Shown here one piece after another: positions 38,282 to 47,577 of a DNA stretch of 64,000 bases; position 1 is the stretch's first letter; each line of letters starts with the position of its first letter. A program made the translations under genes and the position numbers. Below the pieces are notes generated by a model. The model was not told the DNA's origin. It did not search any database and saw nothing but the letters and a program-made list of their open reading frames with translations. Where the stretch lies: positions 3,419,001-3,483,000 of the forward strand of contig NC_009675.1 in NCBI RefSeq assembly GCF_000017505.1, written 5' to 3'. This DNA comes from Anaeromyxobacter sp. Fw109-5 (lineage in GTDB: Bacteria; Myxococcota; Myxococcia; Myxococcales; Anaeromyxobacteraceae).

Positions 38282-39391
38282 ATGACGCGAACCCTCCCCC
38301 GCCTCGCCCTGCTCGCCGCCCTCACCCTCGCCTGCGGCCGCGGCGGGGGTGCAGCCCTCCCCGCCGCCGCCGCGTCCCCCGCCCCTGCTCCTGCCGGCGG
38401 CGCCGCCGAGGCCATCGGCGTCCGGACGGTGAAGCCGCACGCCGGGTCGGCCCGGGTGACCCGCGCCACGGGCGAGCTCCGCGCGCGCCACGAGGCGACG
38501 CTGTCCTCCGAGACCTCCGGCCGCATCCAGCGCTTCCTCGTGGACGTCGGCTCGCAGGTGAAGAAGGGGCAGGTGCTCGTCGAGCTCGACGCCTCCACCG
38601 CCCGCATCCAGGTCCAGCAGGCCCAGGCCGCGCGCGCCGCCGCCGAGGCGGCCCACCGGGGCGCCGAGTCCGAGCTGCGCCGCGCGCGCGAGCTCGCCCG
38701 CGGCGACGCCGCCTCCCCCGCGATGGTGGAGCGCGCCGAGACCGCCGAGCTGCAGACGGCCGCGGCGCTGCAGCAGGCGAGCGCCGCCGTCGCGGCGGCG
38801 CAGGATCAGCTCGCGAAGCACTCGCTCAAGGCCCCCTTCGACGGCGTCATCACCGCGCGGACGAAGAGCGCCGGCGAGTTCGTGGCGATGGTGCCGCCCA
38901 CCGCCGTGCTCGCGATGGTGGACGTCGGGTCCCTGGAGGTGCGCGCCGGCGTGCCCGAGGCGGTGGCCGACCTCCTCGCGCCCGGCGCCGAGCTGGCCGC
39001 GACCGTGAGCCCATCCGGCAGGCCGTTCAAGGCGCGCATCCGTTCGGTGGGCGCGGTGGTCGAGCCGGGCACGCGCACGGTGGACGTGCGCGCCGACCCG
39101 CTGGGCGGGCCGCTCAAGGAGCTCCGCCCCGGCGCCATCGTCGAGATCGCGCTCGGCGGCGCCGCCGCGACCGAGGGGCTCTTCCTGCCCGCGGCCGCGG
39201 TGCAGGAGGCCGAGGGCGCCCAGTTCGTGTGGACCGTCGAGGCGGACCGGCTGAAGCGCCAGGCGGTGAAGGTCGAGAAGCTCGGGCCAGGCACGGTCCG
39301 GGTCCTGTCGGGCGTCGGGCCCGAGGCGCTCGTGGTCGCGGAGAGCGGCGCGGGCTTCAAGGACGGCGCGCCGGTGCGCGTCCTGCAGTGA
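38282..39391 (+). CDS. RND efflux periplasmic adaptor (lipoprotein)
   Basis: AcrA-type membrane-fusion protein of 369 aa, anchored as a lipoprotein (lipobox TLACG near residue 18). The lipoyl half TLSSETSGRIQRFLVDVGSQVKKGQVLVELD (about 70-105) is followed by an Ala-rich helical hairpin. The second lipoyl half HSLKAPFDGVITARTKSAGEF and beta-barrel segments come next. ATG 38282 was preferred because GGAG lies ten bases before it; ATG 38267 is in frame. The pump gene follows 28 bases later. No outer-membrane channel gene is adjacent. Likely under TetR control. Confidence 0.88.
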   Translation: MTRTLPRLALLAALTLACGRGGGAALPAAAASPAPAPAGGAAEAIGVRTVKPHAGSARVTRATGELRARHEATLSSETSGRIQRFLVDVGSQVKKGQVLVELDASTARIQVQQAQAARAAAEAAHRGAESELRRARELARGDAASPAMVERAETAELQTAAALQQASAAVAAAQDQLAKHSLKAPFDGVITARTKSAGEFVAMVPPTAVLAMVDVGSLEVRAGVPEAVADLLAPGAELAATVSPSGRPFKARIRSVGAVVEPGTRTVDVRADPLGGPLKELRPGAIVEIALGGAAATEGLFLPAAAVQEAEGAQFVWTVEADRLKRQAVKVEKLGPGTVRVLSGVGPEALVVAESGAGFKDGAPVRVLQ

Positions 39392-39419
39392 CGATCAAAG
39401 AGAGAGCCGAGGCCCGCAC

Positions 39420-42400
39420 TTGAGCCCGATCCGCACGTTCATCCGCCGTCCCATCTTCACGAGCATGCTGCTGCTCGCGGTGGTGGTGTTCGGCCTCGTC
39501 GCCTACCCGCGCATCGGCGTCGACCAGATGCCCGAGGTCGACTTCCCGATCGTCACCGTCACCACCATCCTCCCGGGCGCCGACCCCGAGACCGTCGAGG
39601 AGAACCTCTCGAAGCCGCTCGAGGAGGCGCTGAACACGCTCTCCGGCCTCGACACCCTGCGCTCGCAGAACTTCGAGAGCATCTCGATGGTCGTGCTGCG
39701 CTTCGACCTGTCGGTGCCGGTGGACGTGGCCGCCCAGGACGTGCGCGACAAGGTCCAGGCGACGCTCTCCCAGCTGCCGAAGGAGATCGAGACGCCGGTG
39801 GTGCAGAAGCTCGACCTGGGCGCCATGCCCATCGTGCAGCTCGCCCTCTCCGGCCCGGTGCCCATCCAGGAGCTCACGCGCATCGCCGAGGACGAGCTGA
39901 AGCCCGGGCTCCAGCGGCTCCAGGGCGTCGGCTCGATCGACGTGGTGGGCGGGCGCGAGCGCGAGATCAACGTGGTGGTGGACCCGGTGCGGCTCCGCTC
40001 CTACGGCCTCGCCGCCACCGACGTCTCCCAGGCCATCAGCGCGCAGAGCATCGACGTCCCGGGCGGGCGCATGCTCGAGCCGGGGCTGGAGCGCGTGGTG
40101 AAGCTCGAGACCGAGGCCCGCTCGGTGGAGGAGCTCCGCGACCTCGTGGTGGCGAGCCCGGGCGGCAAGCAGATCCGCGTGCGCGACGTCGCCGACGTGG
40201 TGGACGGGCCGGGCGAGGCGCGCTCGTCGGCCACGCTCGACGGCCGCTCCGCCGTGGCGCTCGTCGTGCGCAAGCAGTCGGGCGCGAACACCGTCGAGGT
40301 CGCCGAGCGCGTGAAGGCGGACCTCGCGGCGCTGGCGCAGCGGCTCCCCGAGGGCTCGAAGCTCGAGGTCGTCACCGACAACTCGAAGTTCATCCGCGGC
40401 TCCATCTCCGCGGTGCAGCACGATCTCCTCATCGGCGCCATCCTCGCCGTGCTCGTCGTGCTCGTGTTCCTGCGCGACTGGCGCGCGACCATCGTCTCCG
40501 CGTTCGCGCTGCCGACCTCGGTCGTCGGCACCTTCGCCGTGATGCACGCGCTCGGCTTCACCTTCAACACCGTGACCATGCTCGCGCTCACCCTCTCGAT
40601 CGGCCTCCTCATCGACGACGCCATCGTGGTGATCGAGAACATCGTGCGTCACCTCGAGAAGGGCGAGCGGCCGCGAGAGGCGGCGCTGAACGGGACCGGC
40701 CAGATCGCGCTCGCGGTCCTCGCGGTGACGCTGTCCGTCATCGCGGTGTTCATCCCGGTCGCGTTCATGAAGGGGATGGTCGGCCGCTTCTTCTTCCAGT
40801 TCGGCGTCACCGTCGCGGTGGCGGTCGCCATCTCCTACTTCGTCTCGATGACGCTCACGCCGATGATGTCGGCGCGCCTCCTCGCGAAGCACGGGCACGG
40901 CACGACGCGGGTCGGCGCGGCGCTGGAGCGGTTCTTCACGGGCATCGAGCGCGCCTACCGCCGGGCCCTCGAGTGGGCGCTCGCCCACCGGGGCCTCACG
41001 GTCGCCAGCGCCGTCGGCGTCCTCGTCGCCACGGTGTTCCTGGGCAAGTTCCTCCAGTTCACCTTCATCCCCTCCCAGGATCAGAGCGGCGTCACGGTGA
41101 GCGTGGAGCTGCCTGTGGGCACGCCGCTCCTGGAGACCGAGGCCCAGGCGGAGCGGATCGCCGCGCAGATCCGGGGCGTGCCGGGCGTGGTGAACGTCTT
41201 CGCCCTGGTGGGCGGCGGCGTGGACGAGGCGGTGAACAAGGCCGATCTCACCGTGAACCTCGTGCATCTGAAGAGCCGGCGATACAGCCAGGAGGAGTTC
41301 AAGCAGCACCTGCGCGAGTCGCTCGTGGTCCCCCCGGGCGCGATCCTCTCGGTGGCCGACCAGCAGATGATGGCGGGCGGCGGCTCGCGCCCGCAGCCGG
41401 TGCAGTTCAACATCCGCTCGGACGACTGGGACGCGCTCCTCGCCGCGGTCGAGAAGACCAAGGCGGCGATGGAGAAGAACCCTGGCCTCACCGACGTGGA
41501 CTCGACCTACCGCGCCGGCCGGCCGCTCCTCTCCGTGCAGGTGGACCGCGACCGCGCCGCCGCGGTGGGCCTCCCGGCCGCGGCGCTCGGGCAGACCCTG
41601 CGCGCCTACCTCGGCCAGGACGCGTTCGCGACGTACCGCGAGAAGGGCGAGCAGTACGACGTGAAGCTCCGGCTCCCCGAGGCGACCCGGGCCGATCCCG
41701 ACGCCATCGGCGCGCTGACCCTGCGCACCCCCAGGAACGAGCTCATCGAGCTGCGCAGCGTGGCGCGGCTCGAGAGCGGCGAGGGGCCCTCCCAGATCGA
41801 GCGGCAGGCGCTGAAGCGGCAGGTGACGATGGTCGCGAACCTGAAGGGCTACTCGCTCGGCGAGGCGATCTCGTTCCTGAACGGCGTCGCGAAGGACTTC
41901 CCGCCGCAGGTGCAGACGGACTTCGAGGGCCAGGGCAAGGAGCTCGCGAACACCGGGCGCGAGTTCCTCATCGCGCTCTTCCTGGGGATCGTCCTCATCT
42001 ACATGATCCTCGCCGCGCAGTTCGAGAGCCTGCTCGACCCGGTGACGATCATGCTCTCGCTGCCGCTCGCGGTGATCGGCGCGATCGCCGCGCTGCTCCT
42101 CGCGAACGAGTTCATGTCGATGCTCGCCATGATCGGCATGATCATGCTGGCGGGGCTCGTGACGAAGAACGGCATCCTCATCGTCGAGTTCACGAACCAG
42201 CTCCGCGCCGAGGGCCGCTCGACGCTGGAGGCGCTGCTCGAGGCGGGTCCCCTGCGGCTCCGCCCGATCCTCATGACCTCGATCGCCATGATCGCCGGCA
42301 TGGTCCCGGTCGCCTTCGCGCGCGGCGACGGCGCGGAGATGCGCACGGGCATGGCGTGGGCCATCATCGGCGGCCTCGCGGCCTCGACGGTCCTCACGCT

Positions 42401-42506
42401 CGTGGTGGTGCCCGTGGTGTACGCGCTGCTCGACGGGCTGCGCCGCCGGCTGGTGCGCGCCGTCCCCTCCGTTCGCGGCGACGACGAGGGAGAGCGGGCC
42501 GCCTAG
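39420..42506 (+). CDS. RND multidrug efflux pump (HAE1/AcrB family)
   Basis: Inner-membrane drug/proton antiporter of 1028 aa with the 12-helix plan of AcrB. It starts at a TTG (MSPIRTFIRRPIFTSML, matching the family), behind GAGAGAGCCGAGG. The proton-relay Asp pair is in GLLIDDAIVVIENIVRH in helix 4. FIPVAFMKGMVGRFFFQFGVTVA and the second-half GLVTKNGILIVEF and MTSIAMIAGMVPVA are diagnostic. The fourth-helix pattern places it in the hydrophobe/amphiphile exporter group, not the heavy-metal group. It pairs with the adaptor immediately upstream; substrate range unknown. Confidence 0.93.
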   Translation: MSPIRTFIRRPIFTSMLLLAVVVFGLVAYPRIGVDQMPEVDFPIVTVTTILPGADPETVEENLSKPLEEALNTLSGLDTLRSQNFESISMVVLRFDLSVPVDVAAQDVRDKVQATLSQLPKEIETPVVQKLDLGAMPIVQLALSGPVPIQELTRIAEDELKPGLQRLQGVGSIDVVGGREREINVVVDPVRLRSYGLAATDVSQAISAQSIDVPGGRMLEPGLERVVKLETEARSVEELRDLVVASPGGKQIRVRDVADVVDGPGEARSSATLDGRSAVALVVRKQSGANTVEVAERVKADLAALAQRLPEGSKLEVVTDNSKFIRGSISAVQHDLLIGAILAVLVVLVFLRDWRATIVSAFALPTSVVGTFAVMHALGFTFNTVTMLALTLSIGLLIDDAIVVIENIVRHLEKGERPREAALNGTGQIALAVLAVTLSVIAVFIPVAFMKGMVGRFFFQFGVTVAVAVAISYFVSMTLTPMMSARLLAKHGHGTTRVGAALERFFTGIERAYRRALEWALAHRGLTVASAVGVLVATVFLGKFLQFTFIPSQDQSGVTVSVELPVGTPLLETEAQAERIAAQIRGVPGVVNVFALVGGGVDEAVNKADLTVNLVHLKSRRYSQEEFKQHLRESLVVPPGAILSVADQQMMAGGGSRPQPVQFNIRSDDWDALLAAVEKTKAAMEKNPGLTDVDSTYRAGRPLLSVQVDRDRAAAVGLPAAALGQTLRAYLGQDAFATYREKGEQYDVKLRLPEATRADPDAIGALTLRTPRNELIELRSVARLESGEGPSQIERQALKRQVTMVANLKGYSLGEAISFLNGVAKDFPPQVQTDFEGQGKELANTGREFLIALFLGIVLIYMILAAQFESLLDPVTIMLSLPLAVIGAIAALLLANEFMSMLAMIGMIMLAGLVTKNGILIVEFTNQLRAEGRSTLEALLEAGPLRLRPILMTSIAMIAGMVPVAFARGDGAEMRTGMAWAIIGGLAASTVLTLVVVPVVYALLDGLRRRLVRAVPSVRGDDEGERAA

Positions 42507-42535
42507 CCCGCCGCCCGCGCCGCCCGGAAGAAGCC

Positions 42536-42567
42536 GACGGGCTCCCCGCGACACCGGGGAGCCCGTC
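42536..42567 (+). terminator. Strong terminator hairpin after the efflux pump
   Basis: GACGGGCTCCCCG (42536-42548) pairs perfectly over 13 bp with 42555-42567 across CGACAC, followed by TCGTTTCG. It lies 30 bases after the pump stop and between convergent genes, so it may serve both. Confidence 0.75.
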
Positions 42568-42594
42568 TCGTTTCGCGGAGCCCGGGGGCGCCCG

Positions 42595-43179
42595 CTACTT
42601 GTCCATCTTCTCGGCCTTGATCTCCACGGCCATGGGCTTGTCGTTCTGGAGGTTGAACGACGCCTTCACCTCCTGGCCCTGCTTCAGCTGGGACGCGGAG
42701 ACCCGCTCGCCGTCCAGCTCGATCTTGGTGTTGGGATCGACGCTCAGCTTCGCGGCCGGCAGCTCCTCGCGACGGACGGTGATCGAGCTCGCCGACACCG
42801 ACTCTATCCTGCCCTCGAGCTTGAAGTTGTCCTTGTCCCCGAAGGTGGGGTGCTTCTTCTCGTCGCGCATCGCGGCCGCGCCCGAGCCGGTGCCCATGCG
42901 CTCACCCGCGCTGGTGCCCTGCGCGCGCCTCGCGGCGTCCCTCTCCGTCTCGCGCAGCTCCTCCTTCGCCTCCGCCTTCTCCTCGCGCGCCTCCTTGCGG
43001 GCCTCGGCGGTCTTCTCCTGTGCCTCGGCCTTGGCCTCCCGGGTCTCCTTGCCCGCCTCCGCCTCGGCCTTCTGCACCTTCTCCTGCGTCTCGGCCTGCT
43101 TCTTCTCCACGTCGTCTGCCCGGACGCCCTGCGCCCAGGCGAGCGCGGCGGCCGCGCCCACGATTGCCAGTCTCTTCAT
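42595..43179 (-). CDS. Secreted coiled-coil protein with a beta-barrel-like C-terminus
   Basis: Periplasmic protein of 194 aa. A signal peptide (MKRLAIVGAAAALAWAQGVRA) is followed by about 80 residues of Glu/Lys/Ala heptads forming a highly charged coiled coil. The C-terminal ~75 residues (FKLEGRIESVSASSITVRREE, then QLKQGQEVKASFN) look like a small OB-type or DUF5666-like beta domain. The ATG at 43179 was preferred over an upstream in-frame start at 43236 because the signal peptide begins there. No family assigned with confidence. It could bind envelope polymers or metals. Confidence 0.6.
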   Translation of the reverse strand: MKRLAIVGAAAALAWAQGVRADDVEKKQAETQEKVQKAEAEAGKETREAKAEAQEKTAEARKEAREEKAEAKEELRETERDAARRAQGTSAGERMGTGSGAAAMRDEKKHPTFGDKDNFKLEGRIESVSASSITVRREELPAAKLSVDPNTKIELDGERVSASQLKQGQEVKASFNLQNDKPMAVEIKAEKMDK

Positions 43180-43401
43180 CCTGTGAACCCCCCTCACGTT
43201 GGCGGGCCTCACGCCCGCAACCGAGAAGGTGCGCACTCTCCCTGCGTGCCGGGAACCTGGCGGTCGGACCGGAGTGACGCACGCTGGAGGCGCGCGCGGG
43301 AGAGCGCCCGGCGACCGTGCGGGCGGGCTGTGCCCGGCGGCATGTGGCGGGTGACGAGCGAGGACGCCCGCCGCAGGCCCGGCATCGTGCGCCGCAGCCA
43401 G

Positions 43402-45042
43402 CTAAGCGGTCTGGATGCTCGCGGCGCGCTGGAGCCCCAGCTCGCGGATGGCGAGCTCGCGCATGCGGAACTTCTGCACCTTGCCCGTCACCGTCATGGG
43501 GAACGCGTCGACGAACTTGTAGTAGCGCGGGATCTTGTAGGTGGCGATCTTGCCGCGGCAGAGCCGGCGGATCGCCTCGCCGTCGAGGGTCACGCCCGGG
43601 CGGAGCTTCACCCAGGCCATGAGCTCCTCGCCGTACTTCGCGTCGGGCACCCCGATGACCTGCACGTCGGAGATGCCGGGGATCGTGTAGAGGAACTCCT
43701 CCACCTCGCGCGGAAAGACGTTCTCACCCCCGCGCAGCACCATGTCCTTGATGCGCCCGACGATCTTCACGTACCCCTCCGCGTCGAGGGTGGCGAGATC
43801 GCCCGTGTGCATCCAGCGCCCCGCGTCGATCGCGGCGCGCGTGGCCGCGGCGTCGTCCCAGTATCCGAGCATCACCGAGTAGCCGCGGGTGCAGAGCTCG
43901 CCTGGCGCGCCGCGCGGGACGACGCGGCCGGTGGTGGGGTCGACGATCTTGATCTCGACGTGCGGGTGTACCTGGCCCACGGTCGAGACGCGCTTGTCGA
44001 GCGGGTCGTTCACGCGCGACTGCGTCGACACCGGCGAGGTCTCGGTCATGCCGTAGCAGATGGTGACCTCCGGCATGTGCATGTCCCTCTGGACCCGCTT
44101 CATCACCTCGATCGGGCACGGCGAGCCGGCCATGATCCCGGTGCGCAGCGAGGAGAAGTCGAAGGAGGCGAACTCGGGGTGCTCGAGCTCGGCGATGAAC
44201 ATCGTCGGCACGCCGTAGAGCGAGGTGCAGCGCTCCTCCTGGACCGTCCGCATGACCGCGCGCGGCTCGAAGCTCTCCGCCGGGATCACCATGGTCGCGC
44301 CCGCGGAGGTGCAGGCCAGGTTGCCCATCACCATGCCGAAGCAGTGGTAGAAGGGCACCGGGATGCAGACGCGGTCGTGCTCCGTGTAGCGGAGGTGCTG
44401 CCCGACGAAGTAGCCGTTGTTCAGGATGTTGTGGTGCGAGAGCGTCGCGCCCTTCGGGAAGCCGGTGGTGCCGCTCGTGTACTGGATGTTGATCGGCTCG
44501 TCGAACTGCAGGCTGCGCTCGACGTTCGAGAGCTCCTCCTCCGACAGCCGCCGCGCGTCCTGCCGCAGGTCCGTCCACTCGTCGTCGATGACGATCGTCT
44601 GGCGCAGCTCCGGACAGCGCAGCCGGACCTCTCGCACCATCGACACGTAGTCCGCCTGGCGGAAGGCGCGGGCGAGCACGAGCGTGGAGACGCCCGCGTG
44701 CCGGAGCGCGTGCTCGAGCTCGTGGACGCGGTAGGCCGGGTTGACGTTCACGAGGATCGCGCCCACGCGGGCGCACGCGTACTGGAGCACCACCCACTCG
44801 TACCGGTTCGGCGACCAGACGCCGACGCGGTCGCCCTTGCGGACCCCCCGCACGAGCAGCGCCCGCGCGAGCTCCGAGGTCTGCTCCCAGAGCTCGCGGT
44901 AGGTGGCGCGGTAGCCTTGCTGCACCGACACGAGCGCCTCGCGCTCCGGGAAGCGCGCGGTGGTGCGGCGCAGGTTCTCCCCGACGGTCTCGCCGAGGAG
45001 CGGCACGGAGGACGTGCCGCTGACGTACGAAGGTTTGTTCAC
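43402..45042 (-). CDS. Acyl-CoA synthetase (AMP-binding, medium/long-chain type)
   Basis: Adenylate-forming enzyme of 546 aa that activates fatty or related acids to acyl-CoA with ATP. Motifs: P-loop [16 protein letters not shown] (near residue 190), [11 protein letters not shown], the YxxGD-type [35 protein letters not shown] and the C-terminal catalytic Lys region [11 protein letters not shown]. The sequence matches FadD/AcsA-like synthetases often annotated as fatty-acyl-CoA ligases. The start is a GTG behind GGGAGGG. It lies upstream of nothing on its strand and divergent from nothing close; an independent unit. Confidence 0.9.
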   Translation of the reverse strand: MNKPSYVSGTSSVPLLGETVGENLRRTTARFPEREALVSVQQGYRATYRELWEQTSELARALLVRGVRKGDRVGVWSPNRYEWVVLQYACARVGAILVNVNPAYRVHELEHALRHAGVSTLVLARAFRQADYVSMVREVRLRCPELRQTIVIDDEWTDLRQDARRLSEEELSNVERSLQFDEPINIQYTSGTTGFPKGATLSHHNILNNGYFVGQHLRYTEHDRVCIPVPFYHCFGMVMGNLACTSAGATMVIPAESFEPRAVMRTVQEERCTSLYGVPTMFIAELEHPEFASFDFSSLRTGIMAGSPCPIEVMKRVQRDMHMPEVTICYGMTETSPVSTQSRVNDPLDKRVSTVGQVHPHVEIKIVDPTTGRVVPRGAPGELCTRGYSVMLGYWDDAAATRAAIDAGRWMHTGDLATLDAEGYVKIVGRIKDMVLRGGENVFPREVEEFLYTIPGISDVQVIGVPDAKYGEELMAWVKLRPGVTLDGEAIRRLCRGKIATYKIPRYYKFVDAFPMTVTGKVQKFRMRELAIRELGLQRAASIQTA

Positions 45043-45144
45043 CGATGCCCTCCCGCGCCGCGGGGCGCGCGCAGAGGGCGAGCATCCTAGTGCGAGCGAG
45101 CGGGCGACCGCTAGACGCCTCGCGTCAGGCGCGGCTCTCCCCGG

Positions 45145-46116
45145 CTACGGGAGGAGCACCACCGAGCCGGTGGTCCGGCGCGCCTCCAGCGCGCGGTGCG
45201 CCTCGGCGGCCTCGGCGAGCGGCCAGGTCTGGCCGATCTCCACCTCGACCTTTCCGCTCCGCAGCATCTCGAACAGCTCGGCCGCGCCCCGCTCCAGGTC
45301 CTCGCGGCGGGCGATGTAGGTGAAGACGGTGGGGCGGGTGAGGAAGAGCGATCCCTTGCGCGCGAGCAGCCCGATGTCGAAGGGCGGGACGGCGCCGGAG
45401 GCGTTCCCGAAGCTGACCATGAGCCCGAGCGGCGCGAGGCAATCGAGGGACCCCTCGAACGTGGCCTTCCCGACGGAGTCGTAGACCACCGGCACGCCGG
45501 CGCCGCCGGTCAGCTCGCGGACCCGCCGCGGGAAGTCCTCGCGGGAGTAGACGATCACGTGATCGCAGCCGTGCGCGCGCGCGAGCGACGCCTTCGCGTC
45601 CGACCCCACCGTGCCGATCACCGTCGCCCCGAGCGCCTTCAGCCACTGCGTCGCGATGAGCCCGACGCCGCCCGCCGCGGCGTGCACGAGCACGGTCTCG
45701 CCGGCGCGCACCCGGTACGTGCGGCGCACCAGCGCCTGGACCGTGAGCCCCTTCGTCAGGACCGCGGCGGCGGTCCGCTCGTCGACGCCGTCGGGGAGCT
45801 TCACCAGCCGCTCGGCGGAGACCAGCCGGACGTCGGCGTAGGAGCCGATCGGCCCCGTGTACGCGACGCGATCGCCGGGGCCGACGTGGCTCACGCCGGG
45901 CCCGACCTCCTCCACGACGCCGGCGCCCTCGACCCCGATCCCCGACGGCAGCGGCAGGGGGTAGAGGCCAGAGCGGTGGTACGTGTCGACGAAGTTGACG
46001 CCGATGGCCCTGTGCCGGACGCGCGCCTCGCCCGCGCCGGGCGCGCCGACCTCGACGTCCTCGAGCCGGAGCACCTCCGGCCCGCCGGTCTGGTGGAAGC
46101 GGATTGCCTTGGGCAT
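45145..46116 (-). CDS. Quinone oxidoreductase (zeta-crystallin type)
   Basis: NADPH-dependent quinone reductase of 323 aa from the medium-chain reductase family lacking zinc. Features: HQTGGPEVLRLEDVEVGAPG at the N-terminus, GVNFVDTYHRSGLYPLPLPSGIGVEGAGVV, the cofactor fold VLVHAAAGGVGLIATQWLKALGA, and FLTRPTVFTYIARREDL typical of QorA. No zinc-binding cysteines are present. The frame begins at an ATG in family register. It stands alone after the acyl-CoA synthetase gene on the same strand, 102 bases away. Confidence 0.9.
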   Translation of the reverse strand: MPKAIRFHQTGGPEVLRLEDVEVGAPGAGEARVRHRAIGVNFVDTYHRSGLYPLPLPSGIGVEGAGVVEEVGPGVSHVGPGDRVAYTGPIGSYADVRLVSAERLVKLPDGVDERTAAAVLTKGLTVQALVRRTYRVRAGETVLVHAAAGGVGLIATQWLKALGATVIGTVGSDAKASLARAHGCDHVIVYSREDFPRRVRELTGGAGVPVVYDSVGKATFEGSLDCLAPLGLMVSFGNASGAVPPFDIGLLARKGSLFLTRPTVFTYIARREDLERGAAELFEMLRSGKVEVEIGQTWPLAEAAEAHRALEARRTTGSVVLLP

Positions 46117-46235
46117 GGCCGGCTCCTAACCGGTCGCGCCGAGGAACGCCAGCGGCCAATTCGACCCGGTCGAGGCCCAAAAATCAGGGGAGCAGGCAGG
46201 CGCGAACCGACCGACGTGCCGACACTGTCCCCGCC

Positions 46236-47507
46236 ATGCCCCTCGCCGACCACCTCCTCGCGCCTCGAGCGGTCTTCCTCGTCCCCGTCGCCCTGTCCGC
46301 CTTGCTGGCGTGTGGTGGAGGGCCCGTCTCCGGGGCGGCTGGGGAGGCGCCGCTGGGCGGGCCCGCTCCCGTGCAGTCCACCACCGTGCAGCCCACCGTC
46401 CCGGCGCAGGTGGCGGCCGGGGCCGTGACCGTGGAGCGGCTCGACGACGCCGCCGAGTGCGACGCCCTCGTGCCCGACGCCGTCCCGGAGCCGGTCACCG
46501 CGCGGCTCTCCCCTCCGGCCGGCGGCACCTGCGTCGGCGGCATCGCCGACGGAACCGGCGCGGTGGCGCTCGGCTTCCGCGACGCGGCGGGGAGTCTGTC
46601 CTGGCAGGCGACCACCGCGGACGGCCGCGCGCAGGCGACGTTCGCCGCGGAGGCGCTGGTCGCCGCGCCCGACGGCTGGCAGGGGCTCGCCGGCGGCGGC
46701 GACCTCGTGGACCACCTCGCCGTCGCGCCCGACGGGCGGGTGCGGCGCGCGTCCGCCGTCTCGCCGGACCCGGCGGAGCGCACCGGCTTCCGCTGGCGGC
46801 TCGCGCAGGATCCGTCGGGAGGCAGCGTGGTCCTGTTCCGCTCGGTGACGGTGGCGGGCAACCACTGGAACGCGCTCGACGCCTACCGCTTCGACGCGAG
46901 CGGCGCCCCGCGCTGGCCCGAGGCGGTTGCGGTCTCGTCCGATCCGGACGCGTCGGAGCCCTGGTTCATGGCGGCCGGCGTCTCCACCACGGGCGCGGCG
47001 CTCTCGCTGTTCCAGGACTCGGCCTTCGTGCGCGCGCGCTGGATCGAGCCCTCCGGCGCGGCGCGCGAAGGGACCGCCGAGCCGGAGCCGTCGACCGGCG
47101 TCGTCGGCGAGGGGCTCGCCCACGAGGTGGAGCTCGCGCCGCTGCTCGACGGCTCGCTCGCGGTCCGCTCCGACGGCGCCTGGCGCCGCCGCTACCCGCC
47201 GCTCGCGGAGCGCTCCGAGCCGCTGCCCGCCTGGCTGGCCGAGCGCTCGACCTGGAGCTTCAGGTTCACGCGCGGTAACTCGGGCTACGCGGCGCTCGAG
47301 CCCGCCGGCCGGGCGTCACCCGACTGCGCCCAGCGGATCGAGCTCCTGGCGCCCTCGGGGCGGCTCTGCGGCCGCGTGACCGTTCGTGAAGACGGTACCG
47401 GCTGCACCACCGGCGCGCTCGACCAGGGCTGGGACGGGACCGTGGTGCAGCAATCTGCCGCGGACGCCTGCACGTTCCGCTGGTGGCCGCGGCTGCTCGC
47501 CCGCTGA
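46236..47507 (+). CDS. Lipoprotein of a tandem six-cysteine pair, copy 1
   Basis: Envelope lipoprotein of 423 aa, unknown family. The signal peptide ends in ALLACGG (lipidated Cys near residue 24), followed by a Pro/Gly-rich linker and a ~370-residue domain. Six cysteines are shared with the next gene: AAECDAL, GTCVGG, SPDCAQR, GRLCGR, GTGCTTG and ADACTFR, suggesting three disulfides. GNHWNALDAYRFDASG and DSAFVRARWI are other shared blocks. The frame is open 132 bases further upstream, but the signal peptide fixes the start at the ATG 46236. Confidence 0.7.
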   Translation: MPLADHLLAPRAVFLVPVALSALLACGGGPVSGAAGEAPLGGPAPVQSTTVQPTVPAQVAAGAVTVERLDDAAECDALVPDAVPEPVTARLSPPAGGTCVGGIADGTGAVALGFRDAAGSLSWQATTADGRAQATFAAEALVAAPDGWQGLAGGGDLVDHLAVAPDGRVRRASAVSPDPAERTGFRWRLAQDPSGGSVVLFRSVTVAGNHWNALDAYRFDASGAPRWPEAVAVSSDPDASEPWFMAAGVSTTGAALSLFQDSAFVRARWIEPSGAAREGTAEPEPSTGVVGEGLAHEVELAPLLDGSLAVRSDGAWRRRYPPLAERSEPLPAWLAERSTWSFRFTRGNSGYAALEPAGRASPDCAQRIELLAPSGRLCGRVTVREDGTGCTTGALDQGWDGTVVQQSAADACTFRWWPRLLAR

Positions 47508-47577
47508 GCCGGACGAGAGACGGGACGGACCCGCGTGCGGGCTTCGCCCGCGGGGCCGAGGTGCCGATCTTCCCGGC

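Noticed and set aside
38282-42506. A tripartite efflux operon with its own outer-membrane channel
   Set aside because: The adaptor and pump are present, but no TolC-like gene follows; a terminator hairpin closes the unit at 42536.
39357-42554. A 1065-codon minus-strand open frame opposite the RND pump
   Set aside because: His/Glu/Arg/Asp repeats typical of the antisense of a GC3-rich membrane-protein gene; no domain.
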